Source: JANYCD01 sp043738385 (GTDB taxonomy: Bacteria > Pseudomonadota > Gammaproteobacteria > Burkholderiales > Rhodocyclaceae). From it: a stretch of 64,000 nt of DNA. Each line of letters opens with the position of its first letter. The first letter of the stretch is position 1. The notes under the pieces are model-generated. The model did no database searches. It was not told where the DNA came from and was given only the letters and a program-made list of their open reading frames with translations. The stretch spans positions 1 to 64,000 of the forward strand of contig JAYUGL010000167.1 of NCBI GenBank assembly GCA_043738385.1, given 5' to 3'. A program made the position numbers and the translations under genes. Shown piece after piece: positions 34,669 to 43,869 of the stretch.

Positions 34669-35895
34669 TCACGGAAACGTTTCCGAGCCGTCCGGCTCAT
34701 AGTGCGGCACTTTGTTCATCTCGTGGCGAAACTTCGATAACTCGTAATACATGCGCCGCCGCGCGCGGCTTTGATTGCCCAGCGGACGATGCTCCGCCAG
34801 GCAATGCCAAGGGTTATACGACAGGCGTTTGGCGAAAGCCATCTGCTCGGGCGAGTTGAATTTCTGTCTGGGAATTCGTAGCGTGGCGACCGACACACGC
34901 GGTGAAAGTTTCTCGGGCCAAAGGACACCCGCATGTTCGATCGGCATGAGATGCGAATCGGTCTGTAACTGAACGCGTACGTCGAGTTCCACATCCTCTT
35001 GGTCGAGCGCCGCGACCATGGCGTTGCGCAGGTAGTCGTCGGGCGGACGAAACGGCAGGCGCGGGATTGGCGTCTTCTTTTTCGACACGGGCCAGAACGA
35101 GTACTGCATGGCTTGCCCTTCCCCCAACAGATAGGGCACACAACTGAAATACGGCGCCTCAAACGGACTGCTCTGCGTTTTGATCCAAAGCCCCTGCATG
35201 ATCAAGTCCAACATGTGTGGACGCTTGAAGTTAATGAAGTGGAAAAGCGAGGCATTCTTCAAACTCCACGTCTGCAGATGGGCGTTTGCGTAAGTGTCGG
35301 GGGTGACAAACGTCGGCGGCGACACGCCAAACATGTCCTGCGTGAACTTTTCCTCGTCCATGAGCTTGGGACCCGGCACATCCATCAGCTTGACGCTGAT
35401 GCTCATGAACCCCACGTCGTCTATATCCGGAGTGACATACGGGCCGGGGCCGGAGAAACGCACCCAGGCCGGATACGATCTGGGCGCGGCGAAGATGCCA
35501 TGGCGAAAATGGGGCGGCAGATCGTCATGCACGATGAGTTCGGCGCGCACGATGCCCTGGGTTTTGGTGTTGCCGCCACGTTCGAAGCCCCCGGGCTTCC
35601 ACAGCCCGCTCATCTGCTGCTTGAAGGTCGTGATGATCGACTCAAGGTTGGCCTCTTCGTCAGGCAACAGCTTTTCCTCGGCAATCTTCAGGCCTTCGTC
35701 AGTCCGTTGCCAGTTGATTAGGGCCGTGGTCAGGCGCGATAGGGCATCGCGAAGCACGGCATCGAAGGCGGGGCGAATGAAAGGATCTATTCGCCGCTCC
35801 ATTTGCACCAGGAACATCGACGTATTGCTGATCCAATTCAACAGGGCCGAGCCAGCATTGGCTCGCGGTACCGAGCGACTCGTGTTTGAATCCAT
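34669..35895 (-). CDS. Catalase-like haem protein
   Basis: A 408-residue protein related to the catalase/SrpA superfamily. Recognisable are AELIVHDDLPPHFRHGIFA followed by YPAWVRFSGPG, and the C-terminal LSYNPWHCLAEHRPLGNQSRARRRMYYELSKFRHEMN typical of catalase-like proteins in redox clusters. The RxFxY motif with the proximal Tyr of true catalases is not obvious. Relatives include peroxide-using fatty-acid enzymes, so lipid hydroperoxide chemistry is possible. The ATG at 35895 has a GAGAGAGG site; it follows the DyP gene by 11 bases. Confidence 0.75.
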   Translation of the reverse strand: MDSNTSRSVPRANAGSALLNWISNTSMFLVQMERRIDPFIRPAFDAVLRDALSRLTTALINWQRTDEGLKIAEEKLLPDEEANLESIITTFKQQMSGLWKPGGFERGGNTKTQGIVRAELIVHDDLPPHFRHGIFAAPRSYPAWVRFSGPGPYVTPDIDDVGFMSISVKLMDVPGPKLMDEEKFTQDMFGVSPPTFVTPDTYANAHLQTWSLKNASLFHFINFKRPHMLDLIMQGLWIKTQSSPFEAPYFSCVPYLLGEGQAMQYSFWPVSKKKTPIPRLPFRPPDDYLRNAMVAALDQEDVELDVRVQLQTDSHLMPIEHAGVLWPEKLSPRVSVATLRIPRQKFNSPEQMAFAKRLSYNPWHCLAEHRPLGNQSRARRRMYYELSKFRHEMNKVPHYEPDGSETFP

Positions 35896-35906
35896 GGCAA
35901 CCTCTC

Positions 35907-37421
35907 TCAATGTGACATCGCGAGATAGCGTAAAGCGCGTATGCCTGGCAACAAAAAGTACGCCCCGCCTCGCACGGTGACAAACGACGGAAGCGCTGTC
36001 AGTCGTTTGTCAGGGCCATCGGACTGAGGTATCGAGAACACATCGGTGCGAGTTCCATCAGGGCCTGGTTGACGCTGCCCCAGCAGCGGGTCACCTTCAC
36101 CGGCAAGGCCGTCGAACTTGGTTCCGGCGATCCATGCGCTTTGCACAAACTCGAACTGCCGGGCAATGTTCGCCACCAAACAAACAAAGTGCAGGCCGGA
36201 CTCATCGCCTTGGGGCGTATCGGCCAATGCTTGAGGCAGGGACGCCGTGGCGCCGTACTTCCGACCGCGGCGCAGCAGCCGGTGGAATCGCGTGGATGCA
36301 ACATGATCATTTTCCAGCGCTTCGGCGTCGAAGCCCAGCGTCCGGATAAGTCGCGAAAACATTCCTGGATTGCCGGGTGGCAGATCAGCGTTGCGCGGAT
36401 TGCTCCGGCGGATATGCGCACCCAGCGGGCAACGCAAGCCTTGGAGATCGGATTGGTAGGTAAATGCGTTTGCGTCGATATCCGGCTTTTCACTGTTACC
36501 CGCGATTATCTCGTTCGTGCGTCCAACCAGCGGCTCGCCGCTCAGCGTTCGGCCCACCATGGCCGCGGCCAAGCTTTCACGCAATGCCGCCTCGCCGCCG
36601 GCTTGCTGGTCAATGTAACGCCAAAAACCTTGTATGTCCTGTCGCAACTGTCGCATCACAAGGTAGCTACCATTTCGACCCAGGTCAGCCTGCTTCGGCA
36701 CGTCCTCCGCCCGCGGAAGTGCGGCGGCTGCGTCATGCCGTGGGTCCAGCAACGGCCGATCAGTGTAGCCACCGTACTCGTTTGGATAGCCCAGCAGGAA
36801 CTCGCCGAGGCAGGCGAGATTTGTATAGGCATATTGTTCTTCGTCGCAAATGCGTCGCTCGCGATCCCAATCAAGCTTTGGTTGAGAAATGCCATCCTTG
36901 AAGCCGAAGGGTTCGAAGTCATCTATTTCAGCCGTCCCCAGGCAGGCCAGTTCTTCAAAACCTGCGCTGCACTGAGCTTGTACCAACCGTAGATAGCCGT
37001 CCAGTGTTCCAGACGTCGCATAGAGCATGATGAGAACGTGAGGCACGCAATGCTTGGCGCCCCAATCCCACTGACCAGGATCGCTGGCAGCCACATCGCC
37101 CAAACGCCGCGAACGACCGGGATCGCTGCTCATACCAGCGACATACTCGTTCGAGAAACTATCAACGATGTCTTGCGCGACACCCAACGCGAGCAACCCT
37201 TCGCTGGTGAGCGCCACCTGTAGAGCAGTCGGCGGTAGAGGATTCGCGGTCACTGCACTGGTTACGGGCGCCGCCGCCAGCCAGGCGCGCGCGGCATCAC
37301 GATCCTTGATCCGCAACAGTAGAAAGCTCGCCTTGGTGAGATGTTTGAATCCGAATCTCAGCAGCCCCTGCATGTCATCCAGTTCCAGGGACCCGGCATC
37401 GCCTTCCGTTCGCATGTTCAT
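35907..37421 (-). CDS. Dyp-type peroxidase
   Basis: A 504-residue DyP-type haem peroxidase with two ferredoxin-like halves. GFKDGISQP (about 172-180) carries the distal catalytic Asp, and RCPLGAHIRRSNPRN (about 330-345) the proximal His. No signal peptide or encapsulin-targeting tail is visible. At about 500 residues it matches the larger DyP class. It overlaps the upstream membrane-protein gene by four bases and precedes the catalase-like gene. Substrate unknown. Confidence 0.9.
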   Translation of the reverse strand: MNMRTEGDAGSLELDDMQGLLRFGFKHLTKASFLLLRIKDRDAARAWLAAAPVTSAVTANPLPPTALQVALTSEGLLALGVAQDIVDSFSNEYVAGMSSDPGRSRRLGDVAASDPGQWDWGAKHCVPHVLIMLYATSGTLDGYLRLVQAQCSAGFEELACLGTAEIDDFEPFGFKDGISQPKLDWDRERRICDEEQYAYTNLACLGEFLLGYPNEYGGYTDRPLLDPRHDAAAALPRAEDVPKQADLGRNGSYLVMRQLRQDIQGFWRYIDQQAGGEAALRESLAAAMVGRTLSGEPLVGRTNEIIAGNSEKPDIDANAFTYQSDLQGLRCPLGAHIRRSNPRNADLPPGNPGMFSRLIRTLGFDAEALENDHVASTRFHRLLRRGRKYGATASLPQALADTPQGDESGLHFVCLVANIARQFEFVQSAWIAGTKFDGLAGEGDPLLGQRQPGPDGTRTDVFSIPQSDGPDKRLTALPSFVTVRGGAYFLLPGIRALRYLAMSH

Positions 37422-38716
37422 AGCAACCTCAACCAGGATAGCGCTTGTGCATCGGTCATCGTGGCTTGTTCCAGACCTTCGCGAATGCGCTGGTTGCGTT
37501 CCATATCCAACGCGGTCAGTCCGGGATAGGCCTTGTACCAGACCTGACTCGGTATCTGGTGCCGGCGCTGGTAATACTTGAAGCGCTGTTCATGGCGCGC
37601 GCCGCGCTTTATCAACCAATCCGTACGTGGCCAACCGATACCGTTGCTAAACACCAGGTTCAAACCCCATGCCACTTTGTTGATGAAGTCGTCCATGTAC
37701 GCCTCGTGGCTGCCATCGTAATTGCTCGTGAACACAATCCGCGCCTTGTTGTCGATAAACACCCAGCGTGCAAAGTGTATGGTGCGCACGCGCCCCAGAT
37801 GGCCACGATTAAAGATTTGGCGGGATGCGTAGTTGATCAGCACCAGTACCACCGTCCCCACCCAGCGCCGAAATAGCCCCGGCTTCACCGAGCCCAGTGC
37901 CGAGAATTGGTTTGACACGTCACGATCCTCCAGCCGCCGCAACGCCTGTAGCGCTTGCGGATCAGGACGCGGACAGACCTCGGGATCATTTTTCTCGCGC
38001 GTGCGCAGTAGGACGATGATAAACGGTAGCATCACCAGCAAGATTGGCGATATAAGCAGCCCCGCAAGCGGCAGCGCAATTGCGTTCAGGAGTTTCGCCA
38101 TCTGCCAATCCAGTGACGTGGGTTCCGGTTTCGTCAACACCAGCCGGCCGGCGCGCAGCTCGGCATCCACGAATGCGATGAGATCGCGTCTAACCCGCTG
38201 CGCATCCGCAGGCGACGCAAACCTATCGCGTGGTACTTGAGCGCAAAGCGCGCGTTGCAGAATGCTCTCTTGCCTGACCTGCATCACGGTGCGACCCACC
38301 CAGTTCACGTAGTTGGCCGCTACAGGCACGTCATGCGACAACATCCAGGCCAGCAGGTCGCCTCCTGCATCGAAGTCTTCGCAATGAGCAAATATTCTGC
38401 GCAACCCCGCATCGGCGCGCCGCGACAAATTCGCGAGCAACTCCTGCGATGGCCCGTCGCAGTCCCCCATGAATACAAGTTGCTTGGGAAAATTCGGCGC
38501 CTGCATGCCATGGGCCGCATAGTCAACGAGCGTGGCATCCTCGAGCACAACCAGGCGCGCGAAATGCAGCCGGTCAAATTCACCAAACGGCAGCAACGCG
38601 TTGCGTGGGTCAGCCATGCCGGGCGCAGAGTTCATGCTATCCAATACCGCGCGCAAGTCAGCCTCGCGCCCCTTCGCGATTGCCGCCACCACCATGAAAG
38701 GCGATTGGGGCGTCAC
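37418..38716 (-). CDS. Membrane-anchored protein of unknown function in the DyP cluster
   Basis: A 432-residue protein I do not recognise confidently. The N-terminal part has an antiparallel pattern (MVVAAIAKGREADLRAVLDSM ... HFARLVVLEDATL) and the C-terminal part repeats it (TIHFARWVFIDNKARIVF ... YDGSHEAYMDDFIN). This suggests two ferredoxin-like modules of the dimeric alpha/beta-barrel kind, the fold shared with DyP peroxidases. Two hydrophobic helices (about residues 205-245) lie between them. It starts with GTG three bases after the preceding gene and overlaps the DyP start, so a partner role for the peroxidase is likely. No haem motif is visible. Confidence 0.55.
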   Translation of the reverse strand: MTPQSPFMVVAAIAKGREADLRAVLDSMNSAPGMADPRNALLPFGEFDRLHFARLVVLEDATLVDYAAHGMQAPNFPKQLVFMGDCDGPSQELLANLSRRADAGLRRIFAHCEDFDAGGDLLAWMLSHDVPVAANYVNWVGRTVMQVRQESILQRALCAQVPRDRFASPADAQRVRRDLIAFVDAELRAGRLVLTKPEPTSLDWQMAKLLNAIALPLAGLLISPILLVMLPFIIVLLRTREKNDPEVCPRPDPQALQALRRLEDRDVSNQFSALGSVKPGLFRRWVGTVVLVLINYASRQIFNRGHLGRVRTIHFARWVFIDNKARIVFTSNYDGSHEAYMDDFINKVAWGLNLVFSNGIGWPRTDWLIKRGARHEQRFKYYQRRHQIPSQVWYKAYPGLTALDMERNQRIREGLEQATMTDAQALSWLRLL

Positions 38717-38719
38717 AAC

Positions 38720-39151
38720 TTAGAATTGCAGGCAGAAGTCGATCAGCCGCGTCTTGGACCAGTACACCTTGCCCAGATAAAAGCCGGGCCCGATGAGCCG
38801 GATTTCGTCGCGTACCCAGTGTGCCAGCAGCGAAGTCTCGGAGTAATCCAGCACGATGCATTCTTTGTCGTCGAGCCAACTCTTGCCTTTGTATACCTTG
38901 GCAACTATAGCCTCAAGCCCGAACGCCAGGATTTTGTTTTTCAGCACACCTTTTTGTGCGTCGAACACTTTGCCCTGCCATCCGAAGTGATTAATGATCT
39001 CGGCGATATTTGCCGTGTACGCCGTTCCCGGCGCGATGATCGCCGTACCCTTGGCCTGGCCATTCGGAATGTCGCCCACCGGGCTGGCCTTAAACAGATC
39101 GTCGAGTTGAACCTGTGACATCGATATCAGTTTTGCTGCGTCGTATTCCAT
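38720..39151 (-). CDS. Hypothetical protein in the redox cluster
   Basis: A 143-residue soluble protein of unknown function. It has no signal peptide, membrane segment or cofactor motif. It looks folded: strands around GTAIIAPGTAY and ECIVLDYSETS, and a conserved-looking VRDEIRLIGPGFYLGKVYW near the end. The ATG at 39151 is preferred because GGAG lies six bases upstream, although ATG also occurs six bases earlier. Its place between the GMC oxidoreductase and the membrane protein suggests a role in the same system. Confidence 0.6.
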   Translation of the reverse strand: MEYDAAKLISMSQVQLDDLFKASPVGDIPNGQAKGTAIIAPGTAYTANIAEIINHFGWQGKVFDAQKGVLKNKILAFGLEAIVAKVYKGKSWLDDKECIVLDYSETSLLAHWVRDEIRLIGPGFYLGKVYWSKTRLIDFCLQF

Positions 39152-39213
39152 TGCCATCTCCTGAGTTGAAATCCCGCTGTAAAACAACCAAACGCGCGCT
39201 CAAGCACGGTGCA

Positions 39214-41064
39214 TCAGTGCGCTCTTGCCGCGTCACGCAAAATCACGTCGCCCGCCTTCTCGGCGATCATGTAGACCGCGCTCACAACAAAGAAACCCGG
39301 GGTGCGCGGAAACACCGAAGCGTCGGCCACCCGCAGCCGGCGAACACCGTGGACCGAGAAATTGCTGTCGAGCACTCCGTTTTCGCTGGCTGGACCGATG
39401 GCGCAAGAGCACGATGCGTGGTGGCCCCATGCCGTATCGCGCACATAGTCAGCCAGTTCTGCATCGGTCTGGACGGCGGCTCCGGGCGTCTTCTCCTCGG
39501 CGATCAGTCCACCGGCAATCAAGGGAGCCGTCATGCTGCGCACGAATTTGATCCCATTCACGACAGCTTGAAGGTCCTCGCCGGCCGAATCGTTGCCCTC
39601 CTCAAAATAGTTGAAGTTCACCAGCGGCATGTCACGCGGATCGGCAGACCGCAACGTAACCGCGCCGGCGCGGTTTTTGGTATGTGCCTTTAATACCGCC
39701 CATGTCAGATAGTCGTGATGGGCGCTGATCAACTTTGAAAAGCCGGTGAAGTAACCTTCGAACCGCGACAGCAGCGCCATGCAAAAAATGTCTGGTTCCG
39801 GTGCCGTCGGCCGTGAGCGGCACGCTACGGCGATGGCCGCGCCGTTGGAGGTGTACATGCCGGAACGTGATTCATGCCACAGCCGCCACAAAGGATCGCC
39901 GTGATCGAAGCGCGCGCCCTGCAAAACCTTCCATGGCTGATGCATGCGATGTGTCACCGCCACCTCATAGCGGTCTTGAAGGTTGCGCCCGACTCCTGGC
40001 AAATCTACCCGCACGGGGATGCCGTGCGCATTCAATTCCCTGGCCGGGCCAATACCGGACAACATCAACAACTGCGGCGTATTGAAGGCGCCACCACACA
40101 GAATGACTTCCCGCCGCGCACGCACCTCCCGAAGATCGCCTGCCTGCGTATTCGGCGTTGCGTGTGCTCTGTACAAGTGCTTACCTTTGAGATACTCGAC
40201 GCCCGCCGCGCTGCCATCGCTGGCAAAGATCACCCGCGTAACCAACGCATCAAGTTCTATGTGCAACTTACCCGGATGAGCAGCGGCCACTTTCAGCAGG
40301 CGCTCACGTGCGCCGACGCGGCGGTGGTCATGGGTGGACATCGGTGTATAACAAATGCCCTGGTAGCTGCGCCGCCCCCATCGGCGTGCGTTCGGGTCGC
40401 CCCTACTCCACAACCAGCGCAACACGCGCGCAAGGGGTAGCGGAAGGCCGCTCACAAAGCTACGCGCAGTGCCTGTTACCGTTTTGAGCAATTCGTCATC
40501 GGCCAGTGCCTCGTGCGGCATGGCCCGCTCGGTACGCAGCCATCCGTCCCAGCCGTGTCCCGACAAGTCAAAGCCGATGCGCCGCAACGCGCGCCACAAT
40601 GGCCGGTGATGACAGGCTTCCAGCCTTTGGGCGTAGCGACGCATGTGCGATGCGCGCCAGGAATGATCACCGGTGACTTGTGCGATGTGGTTCCAGTCCG
40701 ATTCGTGCGGCAACATGAATATCATCGCGTTGTGAGCCGTGCATCCACCCAGCGCAGCCGCGCGCGGATACAGCACGCCCTGCCCCCGCTCATACTTTGG
40801 GTCACGCGCCTGCCGTTGCTCATCGGCATAGTGCCGAACCTTGAAGCCCCAGCTCATGGCAGGGTTCTCACAGGCAAAGGCATGAAAAGCCGGCACTTCG
40901 TAGTCATCCGGCAAACGCTCCGCAATGGCGGCAAGCGGATCGCCGCCGGCTTCGAGCACGAATACCCGCATACCCGCTGCCACAAGTCGCGACGCCAATG
41001 TACCACCCCCCGCGCCCGAACCGACGATGACGTAGTCCCATTCGAGTCTCGCTTCGCCGGCCAT
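39214..41064 (-). CDS. GMC-family FAD-dependent oxidoreductase
   Basis: A 616-residue flavoenzyme. The N-terminal Rossmann motif is DYVIVGSGAGGGTLASRL (residues 10-27); GGCTAHNAMIFM and ILCGGAFNTPQLLMLSGIG are GMC signatures. The C-terminal active-site region has GHHASCSCAIG and RTPGFFVVSAVYMIAEKAGD. GMC enzymes oxidise alcohols, including sterols and long-chain alcohols, passing electrons to O2 or a cytochrome. No export signal is visible. A di-haem cytochrome lipoprotein gene lies 17 bases upstream and could be the electron acceptor, although it would be periplasmic. Confidence 0.88.
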   Translation of the reverse strand: MAGEARLEWDYVIVGSGAGGGTLASRLVAAGMRVFVLEAGGDPLAAIAERLPDDYEVPAFHAFACENPAMSWGFKVRHYADEQRQARDPKYERGQGVLYPRAAALGGCTAHNAMIFMLPHESDWNHIAQVTGDHSWRASHMRRYAQRLEACHHRPLWRALRRIGFDLSGHGWDGWLRTERAMPHEALADDELLKTVTGTARSFVSGLPLPLARVLRWLWSRGDPNARRWGRRSYQGICYTPMSTHDHRRVGARERLLKVAAAHPGKLHIELDALVTRVIFASDGSAAGVEYLKGKHLYRAHATPNTQAGDLREVRARREVILCGGAFNTPQLLMLSGIGPARELNAHGIPVRVDLPGVGRNLQDRYEVAVTHRMHQPWKVLQGARFDHGDPLWRLWHESRSGMYTSNGAAIAVACRSRPTAPEPDIFCMALLSRFEGYFTGFSKLISAHHDYLTWAVLKAHTKNRAGAVTLRSADPRDMPLVNFNYFEEGNDSAGEDLQAVVNGIKFVRSMTAPLIAGGLIAEEKTPGAAVQTDAELADYVRDTAWGHHASCSCAIGPASENGVLDSNFSVHGVRRLRVADASVFPRTPGFFVVSAVYMIAEKAGDVILRDAARAH

Positions 41065-41081
41065 CGCGCCTAAGGATTGAC

Positions 41082-43598
41082 TCAGAACGTCTTTATGAAG
41101 GCGATCAGGGCACGCTTATCCGCGTCGCTTAACTCTGGTTCTGTTGCGAAGGCTTTTTCGTCGCTGCTCAAGCCGTCCTGCTTGTTGAATTCGGCGGTAC
41201 CGAAATAGTGACCGCGATTGACCACAAAGTCCGGGCATTTGCTGAGCTTCAGCATCGGTTCACGCAGGTTCGCGAACCTGGCGCGCAGTTCGTCATCACT
41301 CGCACCCGCCGGCGCTGTGGCCAGATCCACTTTCAGCTTGACGAGCAACTCGCCGACATCCTTCACGTGCGCGACCTTGTCCGCGAGGCTGTCGCTCTCG
41401 GCACGTAACTTGAGATTTGCGAGCAAGTTGACCGGCACGCCCTTCGGAATCGGTCCGAGCACGATATCGCCACCCGCATCGACCAGCCACGGGAACCAGC
41501 GATGCAATGTGCTCTGTAGCGGCTGCAGGGCCTCGGGTACATAGCCGCGTGGAATCGTCACGTTGCTGCGTTCAGTGGTCCGATCGATGGTGCCGAGAAC
41601 CTTGTTGCCCAGCACGGAGTCGCGCTCGCGCTTTTCAGGCCACAACATCTGCTCGATCGACGCCTCGAAAACCTTGACGCGGGCATCCACTGAAGGACTG
41701 GCATCGAAGGGGCCGACGCTATTGTTCAGCAGAAACGGCGCCGTGGACCAGATGCTGATGAGCGAGGGAACGCGCGTGTAGCCGCGCCCACCTGCCGGCA
41801 TCGCGTACGGCACCAGTGCGCCGGTGTACGGATCGCTCAATGTCACCGTTCCCACCGAGGGCAATTGTTTGTACGTGTGGGACGAGAAGTTGTCCCAGAT
41901 ATTACCGGCAAGCGCATTCGTGGCCAGCGGGCTGCACACGTTGGTGCGCAGCAAGGTTGCCGGAATTCGCGCATCGGTCGAGAGATAGTTACCCTGCAGG
42001 AAGTCAGGTGCCTGCACGATCTTCCGCATCTGCGCCTTGTAATCATCGGTTTGTGTCCACGTCCAGTAACGCTTGAAGCACCCAAGGTAACCGGCGCCCA
42101 TGCATTGGGTAAGCTTCAGATCGTCCGGAGGGCTAGGCGCTTTGCTCGAATGACATCGGGCGCACGTATCCGCGAACACGTTCTTGCCCTGCGCCAGCAT
42201 TGCCGAGCCGTCGGCAAGATATTTGTCGCCACCGGGCGCGTCCTTAAGCCGGTCTGGTTGCGCCGCCTTGAGGAAAAACAGCGCCGTGTTCGGTGTGCCC
42301 GCTTCGGTCGCTTGCCAATAGGTGGAGTTCTTCTGGGCGGTGGCAATTTCAATCGGCGAAATGTCCTTGCCGCCAACCACCGGATTGAAATGCCGTAACC
42401 ACTCTTCGCTGTAGACGCCAATGTTCATGTAGACGCGATTGAGTGCTCCAAGCAGCCCCACCGAGTCGGCGCCGTCCTTCAATACATGTGGCGTAAGCAC
42501 AATGGCGTCTTGCTTGGCATAGAAATCAAGCAACGGACCACTGGTCAGAAAATCATTGAACTGTTTGTTATTGAGTTCACCGCCGGCCAATGTTTCCCGG
42601 CCAATTTTTTTGGCCATGCCCATGCGTGCCACGAAATCATAGAGGGCGTTCATGGTGCGCGGATTATTGATGCCATCGGTCGAAATGAGAGAGGTGTCCA
42701 TTGAGCCGGGGCGATAGGTGTGCGCGAGCTGATACATGTAGTTCGTGCGACCCTCCGGCTTGTTGGAATTAAAGATGAATAACCGGTCCACCCACATGTA
42801 TTGCGAGCCCACCGAAGAACTCAAGTTGGCAAACTTTGGATTGGCGGGGTCTACCGGCGGGTTAACCGGACTGGGGCCAATATGGCAAAAGCCGCATGCC
42901 ATGCCGATACGGTAGGGTCGCACCAAATCCTTGCGGTTGTAGTAACCGGGGTCGGAGTAATAGCGTTCCGGATCCCACGCTTTGGCGGCCTTCGCGTCAA
43001 AATCCGGGTTCGGAAACAAGCGCAGGCCCATGACCCCCGTGGAATATCCGTAGAACGACCCTACCGGCTGAGTCGTGCCGTCTCCCAAGGGTTTGCCCCT
43101 CGCACCAATGGCAACGCCCGGATACTTGCTTTCGTTTTCAAACGGATCCGGCGCGCAATCCTTGCCGCGCACATCGAGCCACAGGCCGCGGCGATTCTTG
43201 TCTGGCCCCTTTGCAGGCTCAAAGCAGGGCTCGTTGACAAGCCCGAGGTAATTCCAGCGACTGGTCCGGGAGTAACCGAGGCTGGGGTGTGAACTAATGA
43301 TCTTCAACAGGTCGAACGCACCGAAGGTGTACTCGGTCATGGCGTTCCAGAGGCGATCGTTGCCACCGCTCCAGACATTCCACATGTTACGGCCCTTGAT
43401 CTCTTCAGCCGTGAGGGTCACTCCGCCATCCATGTCGTGGAAATAGTCTTCCGACGCGTGCTGGAACGAAGTCACGTCACGACCGGCGCGTTTCGCCTCG
43501 TCAAGCACCGCTACGGATTGTGTCTGCTTGGAACAGCCTGTGAAAAGCAGGCCGGCGAGGAGGATCAGGGTTGCCGATATCCAGAGTTTTCGGATCAT
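41082..43598 (-). CDS. Di-haem c-type cytochrome lipoprotein
   Basis: An 838-residue exported lipoprotein. The signal ends in the lipobox LLFTGC (Cys about 22). There are two CxxCH haem sites, CGFCH (about 235-239) and CARCH (about 480-484). The rest is long and has no other motif I can name. The large size with two spaced haems resembles cytochrome-peroxidase-like or di-haem oxidase proteins. The ATG at 43598 has a good AGGAG site. As first gene of the redox operon it probably passes electrons between the cluster's oxidase and the respiratory chain. Confidence 0.8.
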   Translation of the reverse strand: MIRKLWISATLILLAGLLFTGCSKQTQSVAVLDEAKRAGRDVTSFQHASEDYFHDMDGGVTLTAEEIKGRNMWNVWSGGNDRLWNAMTEYTFGAFDLLKIISSHPSLGYSRTSRWNYLGLVNEPCFEPAKGPDKNRRGLWLDVRGKDCAPDPFENESKYPGVAIGARGKPLGDGTTQPVGSFYGYSTGVMGLRLFPNPDFDAKAAKAWDPERYYSDPGYYNRKDLVRPYRIGMACGFCHIGPSPVNPPVDPANPKFANLSSSVGSQYMWVDRLFIFNSNKPEGRTNYMYQLAHTYRPGSMDTSLISTDGINNPRTMNALYDFVARMGMAKKIGRETLAGGELNNKQFNDFLTSGPLLDFYAKQDAIVLTPHVLKDGADSVGLLGALNRVYMNIGVYSEEWLRHFNPVVGGKDISPIEIATAQKNSTYWQATEAGTPNTALFFLKAAQPDRLKDAPGGDKYLADGSAMLAQGKNVFADTCARCHSSKAPSPPDDLKLTQCMGAGYLGCFKRYWTWTQTDDYKAQMRKIVQAPDFLQGNYLSTDARIPATLLRTNVCSPLATNALAGNIWDNFSSHTYKQLPSVGTVTLSDPYTGALVPYAMPAGGRGYTRVPSLISIWSTAPFLLNNSVGPFDASPSVDARVKVFEASIEQMLWPEKRERDSVLGNKVLGTIDRTTERSNVTIPRGYVPEALQPLQSTLHRWFPWLVDAGGDIVLGPIPKGVPVNLLANLKLRAESDSLADKVAHVKDVGELLVKLKVDLATAPAGASDDELRARFANLREPMLKLSKCPDFVVNRGHYFGTAEFNKQDGLSSDEKAFATEPELSDADKRALIAFIKTF

Positions 43599-43869
43599 TG
43601 CAGATCTCCTTTTTCTCTTTCGTTGGAAAAACTGGAAGTTCAAATGGACCCTTTAATAGTATCTTCGAGCGAGACAGGTGCAGTCAACCGTTTTCGTTTT
43701 GCAAAAGAAGGTCCAAACGTCCTGTGCGGCTGGTAACACTGGATCAAAACAGCATAGCCGCGTATGATAAATTCAGACGTGTGGGATTTTCGTGGGGTTG
43801 GGTTTCCTGTTCGTCCTGTCGGTTTAAAAGAGACGATCGTTTCGGGGAAAGGTTTCGGGGAAAGCGCCG

